64,000 nucleotides of DNA, taken from positions 124,001-188,000 of the forward strand of contig ONIN01000002.1 in the NCBI GenBank assembly GCA_900317905.1, given 5' to 3'. Both the position numbers and the translations under genes were made by a program. The first letter of the stretch is position 1. The number at the start of each line of letters is the position of its first letter. The notes below the pieces were generated by a model. The model did not search any database, had not been told where the DNA came from, and saw only the letters and a program-made list of their open reading frames with translations. This DNA comes from an uncultured Eubacteriales bacterium. GTDB taxonomy: Bacteria > Bacillota > Clostridia > Oscillospirales > Oscillospiraceae. Positions 1 to 7,609 of this stretch are shown piece by piece.

Positions 1-1291
1 GTTCATCCAGAAAGCCCGGGTTCCGCTGCAGCAGCTCGATCCGCTGTCTGCGGCGATCCGGTTGCTCGACAGGAAAGGCCAGCTCCTGCAGAAAATAGTT
101 CAGTCGCGCCTGACGGTTCGCAGCGAAATCATAATAAGCGGTCTCCGTGGTCTTGGTCAGCCAATCCCGCGTATCTTCCGCCGGTGAATGCTCCCAGCCC
201 AACGACAGATCCTTCGGGCGGAATTCCTCATTCGTCATGGCAAGGGTGGACAAAAACTGATAGTTCAGCGTCGTCGTGGTCTGCGGCTGCAGGGTGTCCC
301 TGCCGGAAACATACAGCGCATGGTCATACTTCCGGCAGCGCTCCAGATACGCCGCCCATGTGAGTCCGTTCTCCGTCATCCATCCGAAGCCCTTGAACAT
401 GCTTTTTGTCAGAATCAGATCCACATCGGATACGCGGTGCTTCCCACCCCAGATATCCGTAATCTCCGTGACGCCGAGCTCTTGAAAGAGCTTCTTATAG
501 TCCACCTCATGCACGACGCCCTTGACATAGGGCATACGAATCTGAAACGAGTGATGCCCCCAAGCGGAGCCCAACGACTTGGCAAGCTCCTTGGAAACAA
601 GACCCTCTCCATCGAACTCCAGCACCTCCACATCCATGCGCTTTTCCACCCTGTGATAGGTACGCACGGGATCATCTGTGCCGTCGTCCTCGACCGTAAT
701 AACCGGCGCATCTTTGACTACACTTTTCGGATTGTCGATGACGATGATCCGATCCGGATACAGCAGCCGCTCCTCCCGGATGCGCTCGCCGCTGGTAAAA
801 AGCAGGCCGTTATAGGCGCAGAGCTTGGAAAGCTGACAGGTACCGATCATCATGCCCAGCATCGTGCGCTCCCGCAGCACTTCATAGAGATCTGAACGAA
901 CGAAATAGATCTGACTGTGTCGGCTCATGTTCGCGGAGCCCTCAAACACACGATAGATATGATCGGCGCCGCCAAAATTCATGGCGATACCTTCCGGGCG
1001 AAACAACCGATCCGCGATTTTCTGATACTCCAGCGCTTTGCCGACCGGGCGGCGGTCAAAGATACCGGAAAAGTCCACGCGGACAAATACATCGTACAGG
1101 TCACGGCAAACTCCGGCCATAGGCTCACGCAGGTCAAGCGCCTTACGCGCCTGATCAAACATAGGGCTGACGTCCTGCAGCGACTCTGTCACCAACGGCT
1201 TTTTGGAGGGATCGGTCGCATCAAAGCATCCTACGGCCTCCAGAAGTTGTATCGCCATGATTTCGGGAATGGCATATTTTACTGTTATCAT
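1..1291 (-). CDS. Cellular-type RNA-dependent RNA polymerase homologue (C-terminus off window)
   Basis: The frame is open for 430 codons from ATG 1291 (GGAG eight bases upstream) to the window edge. Around residues 226-260 it reads FDGEGLVS, then LAKSLG, then FQIRMPYVKGVV. This follows the conserved order of eukaryotic QDE-1/RDR-type polymerases: F-x-DG-x-G-x-(I/V)-S, LA, then FQIR-x4-KG-V and an acidic residue. In that family the metal-binding DxDGD motif lies roughly 250 residues further on, so here it would fall outside the window. The fold is the double-psi barrel shared with DNA-directed RNA polymerases and phage YonO-like enzymes. The gene runs outward from the element, opposite to the mobilization genes, behind a small ORF. 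Substrate, template and role are unknown. A transcriptase of YonO type is an alternative. Confidence 0.65.
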   Translation of the reverse strand, partial: MITVKYAIPEIMAIQLLEAVGCFDATDPSKKPLVTESLQDVSPMFDQARKALDLREPMAGVCRDLYDVFVRVDFSGIFDRRPVGKALEYQKIADRLFRPEGIAMNFGGADHIYRVFEGSANMSRHSQIYFVRSDLYEVLRERTMLGMMIGTCQLSKLCAYNGLLFTSGERIREERLLYPDRIIVIDNPKSVVKDAPVITVEDDGTDDPVRTYHRVEKRMDVEVLEFDGEGLVSKELAKSLGSAWGHHSFQIRMPYVKGVVHEVDYKKLFQELGVTEITDIWGGKHRVSDVDLILTKSMFKGFGWMTENGLTWAAYLERCRKYDHALYVSGRDTLQPQTTTTLNYQFLSTLAMTNEEFRPKDLSLGWEHSPAEDTRDWLTKTTETAYYDFAANRQARLNYFLQELAFPVEQPDRRRQRIELLQRNPGFLDE

Positions 1292-1355
1292 AGCAGAGAC
1301 TCCAAAATCGAGATAAAACAAGCATAGCACAAAAGAAAATGCATTTCAATTCGTA

Positions 1356-1378
1356 TATTGATAACTGCTCCCACTTTT
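1356..1378. repeat. 23-bp direct repeat, copy 1
   Basis: This copy begins TATTGATAACTGCTCCC and is identical over 23 bases to 1733-1755. It lies between the polymerase-like gene and the small gene 1401-1631. Here the repeat is not followed by the hairpin seen at the second copy. Confidence 0.85.
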
Positions 1379-1400
1379 ATCAAAGATGGATTTATGATCT

Positions 1401-1631
1401 CTAATCGTATTCTGCATCGACGTCATCTGCGGCGATGACGTTCCCACAAAGAATCGATTTCACGCCCTTTTGTAGTTCTGCATCGAGTTCTTCTTTGCTC
1501 ATTGCACCTAAGGCTATAGGTTTTTTAAACAATGGCTGCTTCTCGTTCATCATTTGAAGCTGTATCTTAACATCATCCTGCTCTCTTCTGCCGCCGTCGC
1601 TGCACGAAGATACAAACAGCTTTTCTGGCAC
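1401..1631 (-). CDS. Small acidic protein, possible antitoxin-like tail
   Basis: A 76-residue ORF not firmly assigned to a family. The C-terminal half reads SKEELDAELQKGVKSI, then VIAADDVDAE, which resembles small RelB-type antitoxin-like proteins encoded beside toxins, but no toxin is adjacent. The chosen start is GTG 1631, nine bases after AAAGGAG. An in-frame ATG at 1640 touches that ribosome binding site directly, and an internal Met-Met pair near residue 27 is another option. It is transcribed in the same direction as, and 109 bases ahead of, the polymerase-like gene, so the two may form one unit. Function unknown. Confidence 0.5.
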   Translation of the reverse strand: MPEKLFVSSCSDGGRREQDDVKIQLQMMNEKQPLFKKPIALGAMSKEELDAELQKGVKSILCGNVIAADDVDAEYD

Positions 1632-1653
1632 AGGAATCATCTCCTTTGCCTTA

Positions 1654-1682
1654 AGTCTATCTCAGAATGTTTCCAAGTGCAA
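1654..1682 (-). promoter_or_regulatory. Promoter for the small gene and polymerase-like gene
   Basis: On the minus strand TTGCAC (1682-1677) and TAGACT (1659-1654) are 17 bases apart, about 20 bases before the ribosome binding site AAAGGAG. This would place the small ORF and the polymerase-like gene under one promoter. Confidence 0.5.
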
Positions 1683-1732
1683 GGGCGATATTAGTGATAC
1701 CGTAAAACGAGATAATCTATTCACTATCTCTT

Positions 1733-1755
1733 TATTGATAACTGCTCCCACTTTT
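1733..1755. repeat. 23-bp direct repeat, copy 2
   Basis: Identical to 1356-1378. Its 3' half forms the left arm of the terminator at 1744-1773. The two copies bracket the small gene and its promoter. Confidence 0.85.
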
Positions 1756-1773
1756 TTCAGTGGGGGCTTTTTT
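1744..1773 (+). terminator. Intrinsic terminator or leader attenuator
   Basis: GCTCCCACT pairs with AGTGGGGGC (one G-U pair), followed by TTTTTT. No plus-strand gene precedes it, so it either blocks transcription entering from outside or acts as a leader element for the downstream operon that begins at 1808. Confidence 0.65.
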
Positions 1774-1807
1774 GTTATCCAATTTTCTTACGAAAGGAGG
1801 GCTGAAC

Positions 1808-2008
1808 ATGCCGCTCAAACTCACGTCACGGCAGGCTGCAGCAGTGCATTCTCTCACGCGAACGCATTGCTGCAACTGCGATGACGGGATCTGTCTGCTG
1901 ATGGACGCACCATGTGCACAGATCCGGTCAAAGAAACTGATCTGCCGGTATTTCAAAAACACAGTATTGCCGACAGCGCCGAAGCTGCAAAAATCAATTT
2001 TATCGTAA
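1808..2008 (+). CDS. Cys_rich_VLP family small protein
   Basis: A 66-residue protein that starts at ATG 1808 behind AAAGGAGG. It contains RQAAAVHSLTR, then CCNCDDGICLLMD, a further Cys, ICRYFKN and TVLP. This is the cysteine pattern and closing VLP motif of the Cys_rich_VLP family, found on conjugative and mobilizable elements of gut Clostridia. The five or more cysteines suggest metal binding (inference). The biochemical role is not known. It leads the parM-parR pair after a 19-base gap, which fits an element-maintenance operon. Confidence 0.8.
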   Translation: MPLKLTSRQAAAVHSLTRTHCCNCDDGICLLMDAPCAQIRSKKLICRYFKNTVLPTAPKLQKSILS

Positions 2009-2027
2009 TTCAAGGAGAATTAACACC

Positions 2028-2945
2028 ATGAAAACCACCCAGGAAATCACAATCATCGGGGTCGATCACGGTTACGGCAACATCAAGACCGCAAACCACT
2101 GCTTCCCCACCGGCATCCTCAAACAGGGCGAGGAGCCGTCATTCACGACCGATCTGCTGATCTACGCAGGTCGGTACCATCTAATCGGAGAAGGGCACAA
2201 GGAGTTCCTTCCCCAAAAGGTCGAGGACGAGGATTACTACATTCTCACCCTTGCCGCTGTCGCCATGGAGCTGCAGGACGCCGGGTTGACCGAAGCAGAC
2301 GTGCTTCTCGCCGCCGGTCTGCCGCTGACATGGACTGGCAGGCAAAAGGACGCCTTCGCCGCCTACCTCTCGCGGAATGAACAGGTCTCGTTTGTGTTTC
2401 GCGGCACGGAATACAAGATCCGCATCGTCGGCGTGAAAATCTATCCGCAGGGCTACGCCGCCATCGCAGAGTTCGCCGCCGGCATGAAGGGCGTCAACCT
2501 GGTCTGCGACATTGGGAATGGCACCATGAACACGCTCTACATGGTCGATGGCAGACCGCAGCCCGGGAAGATGTATACTGAGAAATTCGGAACGCATCAG
2601 TGTACGCTCGCGATCCGGGAGGCGTTCTCCCGCGCGACCCAACGGGAGATCAGCGACTATGTCATCGAGTCTGTGCTCCGCACCGGGAAGGCAGACATCC
2701 CGCCCACCGAGCTCCGAATCATCAAGACTGCCGCGGCAGAATATGTGCAGGAGATCTTCCGCAGGCTCCGAGAGCACGGCTATGACGCAAACACCATGAA
2801 GCTGTATATCACGGGCGGAGGCGGCTGCCTTGTAAAGCACTTCGGCAAGCCCGGCTCCCGCGTCATCTTCGTGGATGACATTTGCGCTGCCGCCAAGGGC
2901 TACGAGCTGCTCGCGGAGCTGCAGCTGGGAGCGAATGCCGGATGA
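2028..2945 (+). CDS. parM: ParM/StbA-like actin-fold segregation ATPase
   Basis: A 305-residue protein of the actin-like plasmid-segregation type. The phosphate-1 loop is GVDHGYGNIKT (residues 11-21), the phosphate-2 loop is VCDIGNGTMNTLYM near residue 164, and the adenosine motif YITGGGG lies near residue 263. ParM-type proteins form ATP-dependent filaments that push DNA copies apart through a ParR adaptor bound to a centromere. The stop codon overlaps the start of the next gene, which encodes the likely adaptor. Its presence suggests that the element has a replicating extrachromosomal stage or is kept by active partition (inference). RBS AAGGAG precedes ATG 2028. Confidence 0.85.
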   Translation: MKTTQEITIIGVDHGYGNIKTANHCFPTGILKQGEEPSFTTDLLIYAGRYHLIGEGHKEFLPQKVEDEDYYILTLAAVAMELQDAGLTEADVLLAAGLPLTWTGRQKDAFAAYLSRNEQVSFVFRGTEYKIRIVGVKIYPQGYAAIAEFAAGMKGVNLVCDIGNGTMNTLYMVDGRPQPGKMYTEKFGTHQCTLAIREAFSRATQREISDYVIESVLRTGKADIPPTELRIIKTAAAEYVQEIFRRLREHGYDANTMKLYITGGGGCLVKHFGKPGSRVIFVDDICAAAKGYELLAELQLGANAG

Positions 2946-3244
2946 GCAGCTACCGAATGAACGTCCGGTTCAATCTGGAGCTTCCAAGAGAGCGCAGAGC
3001 GGCGGAGTGCCTGAAACGGCTCGGCACATCCAGAAACCGCTTTGTCGTGGATGCAGTCATCGCGGAGCCGGAATCACGAGATCAGGAATCCATGCTCCGC
3101 AGGATCCTGCAGGATGAGCTGCAAAACGTTGCTGTCGCTGCCCCGCCTGTCGCGCTTGAATCACCGAAGCCCGATGCGCTGACCGCCGAGGAGGAGAAGC
3201 AGAATGTGCAGAACATTCTGGAGGATCTCTCTCTTTTCGGCTGA
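2942..3244 (+). CDS. ParR-like centromere-binding adaptor
   Basis: A 100-residue protein starting in an ATGA overlap with the parM stop. The N-terminus YRMNVRFNLELPRERRAAECL, with RNRFVVDAV, fits a ribbon-helix-helix DNA-binding domain, followed by a low-complexity Ala/Pro linker and an acidic C-terminal helix. Position and size match ParR, which binds a centromere and contacts ParM filament ends through its C-terminus. Assignment rests on context as much as on sequence. A hairpin begins at its stop codon. Confidence 0.7.
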   Translation: MSSYRMNVRFNLELPRERRAAECLKRLGTSRNRFVVDAVIAEPESRDQESMLRRILQDELQNVAVAAPPVALESPKPDALTAEEEKQNVQNILEDLSLFG

Positions 3245-3303
3245 GCCAAATCCGGCTCAGTCTCCATTCCCTGCGCCAAATCCGGCGCAGGGAGTTTTTT
3301 CTT
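3241..3303 (+). terminator. Tandem hairpins ending the parMR operon
   Basis: Two hairpins share the same AAATCC loop. The first is CTGAGCC/GGCTCAG (3241-3260) over the parR stop codon. The second is CCCTGCGCC/GGCGCAGGG (3269-3292), followed by a T-rich run. The second is a good intrinsic terminator. Confidence 0.85.
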
Positions 3304-3310
3304 TTTCTGT

Positions 3311-3400
3311 CCCTATCGGAAAGCGCCCACGTTTGTCCATAGGGGTAGCGAGCATCGGATTGTGCCGTCACAATCCATTCGTCCCAGGGGAGCACCCCTG
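3311..3400 (+). other. Candidate origin of transfer (oriT)
   Basis: The gap before mobC and the relaxase holds three inverted repeats: CCCTAT (3311-3316) with ATAGGG (3339-3344); GGATTGTG-CCGT-CACAATCC (3357-3376); and CAGGGG-AGCA-CCCCTG (3385-3400). Relaxase origins are usually located immediately upstream of mobilization genes and consist of inverted repeats next to a nick site. The nick site itself cannot be assigned by eye. Confidence 0.5.
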
Positions 3401-3436
3401 AATACCCCCATTCAAATCTTCAAAGGAGTAATCATT

Positions 3437-3742
3437 ATGAAACACGAAACCATGAAAACCACTATCCGACTTCCGCCGAAGCTCAAACGCAGGCTGGAAC
3501 GATTGGCAAGGGATCGCGGAATGTCGCAATCGAAATACGTTTGCGCCGTCATCGAAGGCAGATCCTCGGAGGCCATGCCGCCCAAGCAGTTCTGGGACGT
3601 GATGCAGCAGCTCTACGACATCCACGAAATGCTGCTGCGTGCCGCGAATCTTTCGCCGCAATTCAAAGAAGCAGCGCACCGCTTGGAGCGCAGCATCGTG
3701 GAGCTTCAGGAGGCATACACGCTGGATGAGGAGGTGCCCTGA
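3437..3742 (+). CDS. mobC: MobC-like ribbon-helix-helix relaxosome protein
   Basis: A 101-residue protein with TIRLPPKLKRRLERLARDRGMSQSKYV near the N-terminus, a typical ribbon-helix-helix arrangement of a beta strand and two helices. A predicted helical tail follows. Such proteins bind oriT and help the relaxase open the DNA. ATG 3437 follows AAAGGAG. The stop codon overlaps the relaxase start (TGATG), so the two are translationally coupled. Confidence 0.75.
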   Translation: MKHETMKTTIRLPPKLKRRLERLARDRGMSQSKYVCAVIEGRSSEAMPPKQFWDVMQQLYDIHEMLLRAANLSPQFKEAAHRLERSIVELQEAYTLDEEVP

Positions 3743-5094
3743 TGGCAACAACCAAGCTGTGGCACATCTCCGGTCGAATTGAGGACGTGATCGACTACGC
3801 TGAAAACCCGGAGAAAACATGTCCCATCCCGGATCTGGAGGATCTCTGGAACGCCGCCCGGTATGCCGAGCGCCCCGAGGCGACGGCAACCGGTCAATAT
3901 GTCACTGCCATCAACTGCACCAGAGAGACCGCCGTGCAGCAGATGATTCTGACCAAACAGCAGTTTCGCAAAACGGACGGGTTTATCGCATGGCACGGCT
4001 ACCAAAGCTTTAAGCCCGGCGAGATCTCTCCGGAGCTCTGCCACAAAATCGGTGTGCTGACTGCAAAGGCCATGTGGGGCGATCGCTTTCAGATCATCGT
4101 CACCACACATCTGGACAAGGAGCACCTGCACAATCACTTTGTCTTCAATTCCGTCTCCTTCATAGACGGAAAGAAGTACAACTACTCCAAGCGCGAGCTG
4201 CACCGGCTGCGGGAGTACTCTGATTACTACTGCGAATACTATCACCTGTCCGTCGTTCCCGTACCGCACAAGGCGCCGTCCCGTCCCGCGTATTTCGATG
4301 AAAAGGACGGCAAGCCGACCCGATACAACGTCTACCGGGAGGACATTCGCGAAGCGTTTCAAAACAGCTGCACGTTACAGGATGCAGAGGCATATCTTCG
4401 GCGGCTAGGGTATATCACAGACTTCTCCGACCGCGTACATTACCGAATCCGGCTGCCGCAATATCAGCACTTCACCCGACTCGACACGCTCGATTCCCAC
4501 TGGACACCGGAGCGGTTGTCTCGAATGCTGTCATGGACGCCCAGCGTGAAAGCCGTCGTCCATTGGCAGACTGATGTTCCCGAGCACCTTCGCCATGCCC
4601 ATTTCCCGCATCAGAAGCCATCTCACATCTATCGGCTGTATCTGTACTACTGTTATCAGCTCGGAATCCTGCCGAAGAAAACGGAGTATAAGCCAAACAG
4701 CCCGTTCCTCCGGGAGGAGCTGCGGAAGCTGGATCAGTATGACAGGGAAACACGCTTTCTTGGCGAAACCGGAATCGAAACCATGGATGAACTGCAGGCC
4801 TATATCGCAGATCAGCAGTCAGCGCTCGACCGCTTGATTGCCGATCGCACATCCATCCAAAACAAAATGCGCCATGCCGATCCAGAAACAAAGGAATCGC
4901 TGCGGCAGCAGAAAACCGAAAAGACCGCGTCGATCACGGCACTGCGCGAGCAGCTGAAGCTCGCCAAGTCCGTGGAGGCGCGGTCTTTTCATATGCAGAA
5001 AACGCTCGATCTGGTCTATGACAACGAAGTCCGGCATCGACAGCAGGAACAGGCGCGCAGCAAACAACACAAACAATTGACACATGAGAGGTGA
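3742..5094 (+). CDS. Relaxase, MobA/VirD2-like
   Basis: A 450-residue relaxase. The three-His metal motif is THLDKEHLHNHFVFNSV (H123, D125, H128, H130, H132), the hallmark of the MOBP/Relaxase family. The N-terminus has DYAENPEKT near residues 18-26, common in clostridial Mob proteins. The enzyme nicks oriT through a tyrosine and pilots the strand to a recipient through a type IV system supplied by the element or another one. The C-terminal third is charged and helical. RBS GAGGAGGTG lies inside the end of mobC. No coupling protein is visible nearby. Confidence 0.92.
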   Translation: MATTKLWHISGRIEDVIDYAENPEKTCPIPDLEDLWNAARYAERPEATATGQYVTAINCTRETAVQQMILTKQQFRKTDGFIAWHGYQSFKPGEISPELCHKIGVLTAKAMWGDRFQIIVTTHLDKEHLHNHFVFNSVSFIDGKKYNYSKRELHRLREYSDYYCEYYHLSVVPVPHKAPSRPAYFDEKDGKPTRYNVYREDIREAFQNSCTLQDAEAYLRRLGYITDFSDRVHYRIRLPQYQHFTRLDTLDSHWTPERLSRMLSWTPSVKAVVHWQTDVPEHLRHAHFPHQKPSHIYRLYLYYCYQLGILPKKTEYKPNSPFLREELRKLDQYDRETRFLGETGIETMDELQAYIADQQSALDRLIADRTSIQNKMRHADPETKESLRQQKTEKTASITALREQLKLAKSVEARSFHMQKTLDLVYDNEVRHRQQEQARSKQHKQLTHER

Positions 5095-5100
5095 CCAACA

Positions 5101-6411
5101 ATGGAAGAAACCAACAGCAATCTCCGGCTCTGGGAGCGCCCGGACACACCGGAATGGCTCCAGACAGGCGATCTCGATGAGGTAATGTTCTGCGAAGCGT
5201 TCCTCGCCCAGCACCCGATGCAGCACGTGGGAGACAGCTTCTTCGGCGAGGACGGGCTGATCCATCCGCGGATCGTCGAGCAGATGATCTACGACGAGAT
5301 CAAGCCCTATCTCCGCAAGAATCTCGCCAAAACCGTAAAGACCCTTCTGGAAGCGCTGAAGCATGAGTGCTATGTAGAGCCCACACTCCCGGACCCCACC
5401 ATGATCCACGTGGCAAACGGCACTTTGTTCGTAGACGGCATCTTCTCCATCGGGAAGAGCATCTGCCGCAACCGTCTGCCGGTGCGCTACAACCCCGGCG
5501 CTCCGCCGCCGGAGCGGTGGCTGTCGTTTTTGAATGAGCTTCTGTATCCGGAGGACATCCCGACCCTGCAGGAGTACACGGGCTACTGCCTAATCCCCAC
5601 CACCAAAGGCCAGCGGATGCTGATGCTGGTGGGTCGCGGCGGTGAGGGCAAAAGCCGCATCGGCGTCGTGATGCACGCGCTGCTCGGAAGCAGCATGAAC
5701 ACCGGCAGCATCGCCAAGGTCGAGACCAACAAGTTCGCCCGTGCCGATCTGGAAAACAAGCTCGTGATGGTCGATGACGACATGAAGCTGGAGGCTCTGC
5801 CCCAGACCAACATCATCAAGTCGCTGGTCACGGCGGAGCTTCCTATGGATCTGGAGAAAAAGGGCATCCAAAGCTATCAGGGCACGATGTATGCCCGCCT
5901 CATCGGCTTCGGCAACGGCACCATGAAGTCCCTATACGACCGCAGTCTCGGCTTCTTTCGCAGACAGATCATTCTGACCGCGAAGGATCGTCCGCCGGAT
6001 CGCGTGGACGACCCGTTTCTGTCGGAAAAGCTGGCAGAAGAACGCGAGGGCATCTTTCTCTGGGCGTTCGAGGGTCTGCAGCGTCTGATCGCGAACGATT
6101 ACCGGTTCACCGTCAGCGAGCGCAGCCAGGAGAATCTGAAGCAGAGCATCGAGGAGGGCAACAACGTCCTCATGTTCCTGCAGTCCGAGGGCTATATCTC
6201 CTTTGCGGACGGTGCAGACACCGCCTCTGCCAAGCTGTACGAATTGTACAGCCTTTGGTGTGAGGACAACGCGTTCCCGGCGCTGACAAAGACCGGCTTT
6301 TCCAGACAGCTCGGGCTTTTGGCAAAGGATTACGGTCTCGTCAAGCACAACAATGTCAAATATCACAACGCCCGCGTATGGGGCTATCGGAATATCCGCG
6401 CGCTCCAATGA
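5101..6411 (+). CDS. Phage/plasmid primase-type SF3 helicase
   Basis: A 436-residue protein with the P4/D5-type helicase core. Walker A GRGGEGKS is at residues 178-185, the Walker B region LVMVDDD is near 219, and a C-terminal winged-helix-like segment around residues 350-430 ends in KYHNARVWGYRN. The polymerase half of classical primase-helicases is absent, so this is probably the helicase module acting at an element replication origin or in single-strand conversion after transfer. It follows the relaxase after six bases, with GAGAGGTG as ribosome binding site. Confidence 0.85.
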   Translation: MEETNSNLRLWERPDTPEWLQTGDLDEVMFCEAFLAQHPMQHVGDSFFGEDGLIHPRIVEQMIYDEIKPYLRKNLAKTVKTLLEALKHECYVEPTLPDPTMIHVANGTLFVDGIFSIGKSICRNRLPVRYNPGAPPPERWLSFLNELLYPEDIPTLQEYTGYCLIPTTKGQRMLMLVGRGGEGKSRIGVVMHALLGSSMNTGSIAKVETNKFARADLENKLVMVDDDMKLEALPQTNIIKSLVTAELPMDLEKKGIQSYQGTMYARLIGFGNGTMKSLYDRSLGFFRRQIILTAKDRPPDRVDDPFLSEKLAEEREGIFLWAFEGLQRLIANDYRFTVSERSQENLKQSIEEGNNVLMFLQSEGYISFADGADTASAKLYELYSLWCEDNAFPALTKTGFSRQLGLLAKDYGLVKHNNVKYHNARVWGYRNIRALQ

Positions 6412-6423
6412 CCGCGCGTACAC

Positions 6424-6438
6424 ATGTACAGATGTACA
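6424..6438. promoter_or_regulatory. Double ATGTACA repeat upstream of parB-like gene
   Basis: Two copies of ATGTACA (6424-6430, 6432-6438), each containing the palindrome TGTACA, lie in the 61-base gap before the ParB-like gene. They could be a binding site for that protein or another regulator. Confidence 0.3.
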
Positions 6439-6472
6439 ACAAATTTCAAATCTAAATTAGGAGAAACACAAA

Positions 6473-7321
6473 ATGAAAATAGAATCCATCACCATTCCCA
6501 TCCATGCCCTTCATCCGTTCGAGGGGCATCCGTTCTATGTGAAGGATGACGCCGAAATGGATACGCTTGTAGACAGCGTTCGGGAATTCGGCATCCTCAC
6601 GCCGCTGATCGTCCGTCCGATGGACGACATCGAAAACGAATATGAAGTGATCTCCGGCCACCGGAGACTCCACGCCGCCAAGCGGGCAGGAATCCAAGAG
6701 GTTCCTGCCCAAATCTATGCCATCGACCGGGACGCGGCCGCCGTCATGCTGGTGGACAGCAATCTCCATCGGGAACGGCTGCTGCCCAGCGAAAAAGCCT
6801 TTGCCTACAAGCTGAAAATGTCCGCTTTGCTTCATCAGGGGAAAACTTCTTGCCAACTTGGCAAGAAGTGGAGCGTCTCCGCGGTCAGCGCCACGGCAAA
6901 CGAGAGCGAACGCCAGATTTATCGCTATATCCGGCTGACGCAGCTGATCCCGGAGCTTCTGCAGTTGGTGGACGAGAGCCGCATTGCGCTCACGCCTGCG
7001 GTGGCGCTCTCCTACCTGCGCGATCAGGAGCAGTACGATCTGCTGGAAACCATTGAGAGCGAGGACTGTACTCCGTCACTCTCGCAGGCACAGCGGATGA
7101 AACAGATCAGCGAAGAGGATTATCTCACCATGGACGCCATTTTCCGGATCATGACGGAACCCAAGCCCAACCAGCGGGAAAAAATCGTGTTCCGCTATGA
7201 CGATCTCCGCCGATTCTTCCCGAATCATAGCACGAAGGAGATCCACGACACCATTCTGCGGCTGATCGAATCTGAATTTCAGCGACAGCAGAAAGCAAGG
7301 AGGGATCGAGATGCAAGATAA
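6473..7321 (+). CDS. ParB/Spo0J-like nuclease-domain protein
   Basis: A 282-residue protein with the ParB N-terminal domain: LHPFEGHPF, then REFGILTPLIVRP, and EVISGHRRLHAAKRAG around residues 60-75, with the box VDSNLHRERLLPSEKAFAYK. A helix-turn-helix stretch follows (SERQIYRYIRLTQL, residues 140-153). The C-terminus is unlike chromosomal Spo0J. Element-encoded ParB-like proteins commonly regulate replication, partition or gene expression. RBS TAGGAG. The last 11 bases overlap the next gene. Confidence 0.85.
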   Translation: MKIESITIPIHALHPFEGHPFYVKDDAEMDTLVDSVREFGILTPLIVRPMDDIENEYEVISGHRRLHAAKRAGIQEVPAQIYAIDRDAAAVMLVDSNLHRERLLPSEKAFAYKLKMSALLHQGKTSCQLGKKWSVSAVSATANESERQIYRYIRLTQLIPELLQLVDESRIALTPAVALSYLRDQEQYDLLETIESEDCTPSLSQAQRMKQISEEDYLTMDAIFRIMTEPKPNQREKIVFRYDDLRRFFPNHSTKEIHDTILRLIESEFQRQQKARRDRDAR

Positions 7322-7538
7322 TCGCCACATTTCTCAGAAGCAGGATATTCTGAACATCCGGGAGACCGTGGAACGCTGCAAGTTGCGTGGTATTCCGCTG
7401 AGCGAGTATACGCTCCGACGCGCTCTCAAGAGCGATGCACTCCCCTGCCGCATCGTCGGCAGAACGTACCTGATCTCATGGGCCAATGTGGAACGCTGGC
7501 TCAGCTGCGAGGACGGCAGCGACAATTCTCGCAATTAA
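7311..7538 (+). CDS. xis: Excisionase-like helix-turn-helix protein
   Basis: A 75-residue protein. LSEYTLRRALKSDALPCRIVGRTYLISWANVERWL follows the pattern of excisionase-family winged helix proteins: a recognition helix, a short wing with a conserved Arg-Thr, and a closing W-x-x-VERWL helix. It overlaps the ParB-like gene by 11 bases and precedes the integrase, the usual xis-int order. Its probable job is to direct the integrase toward excision. RBS AAGGAGGG. Confidence 0.8.
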   Translation: MQDNRHISQKQDILNIRETVERCKLRGIPLSEYTLRRALKSDALPCRIVGRTYLISWANVERWLSCEDGSDNSRN

Positions 7539-7561
7539 AATCCGCACAATTCACAACCAAC

Positions 7562-7589
7562 GCCGCAGGGACTACACTGTCCCTGCGGC
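7562..7589 (+). promoter_or_regulatory. 10-bp stem hairpin between xis and int
   Basis: GCCGCAGGGA and TCCCTGCGGC form a perfect stem with an eight-base loop, with no T run. It sits 10 bases before the integrase ribosome binding site AAAGGAG, so it may limit integrase expression or process the xis-int transcript. Confidence 0.55.
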
Positions 7590-7609
7590 ATCAAAAAGGA
7601 GTATTGATT

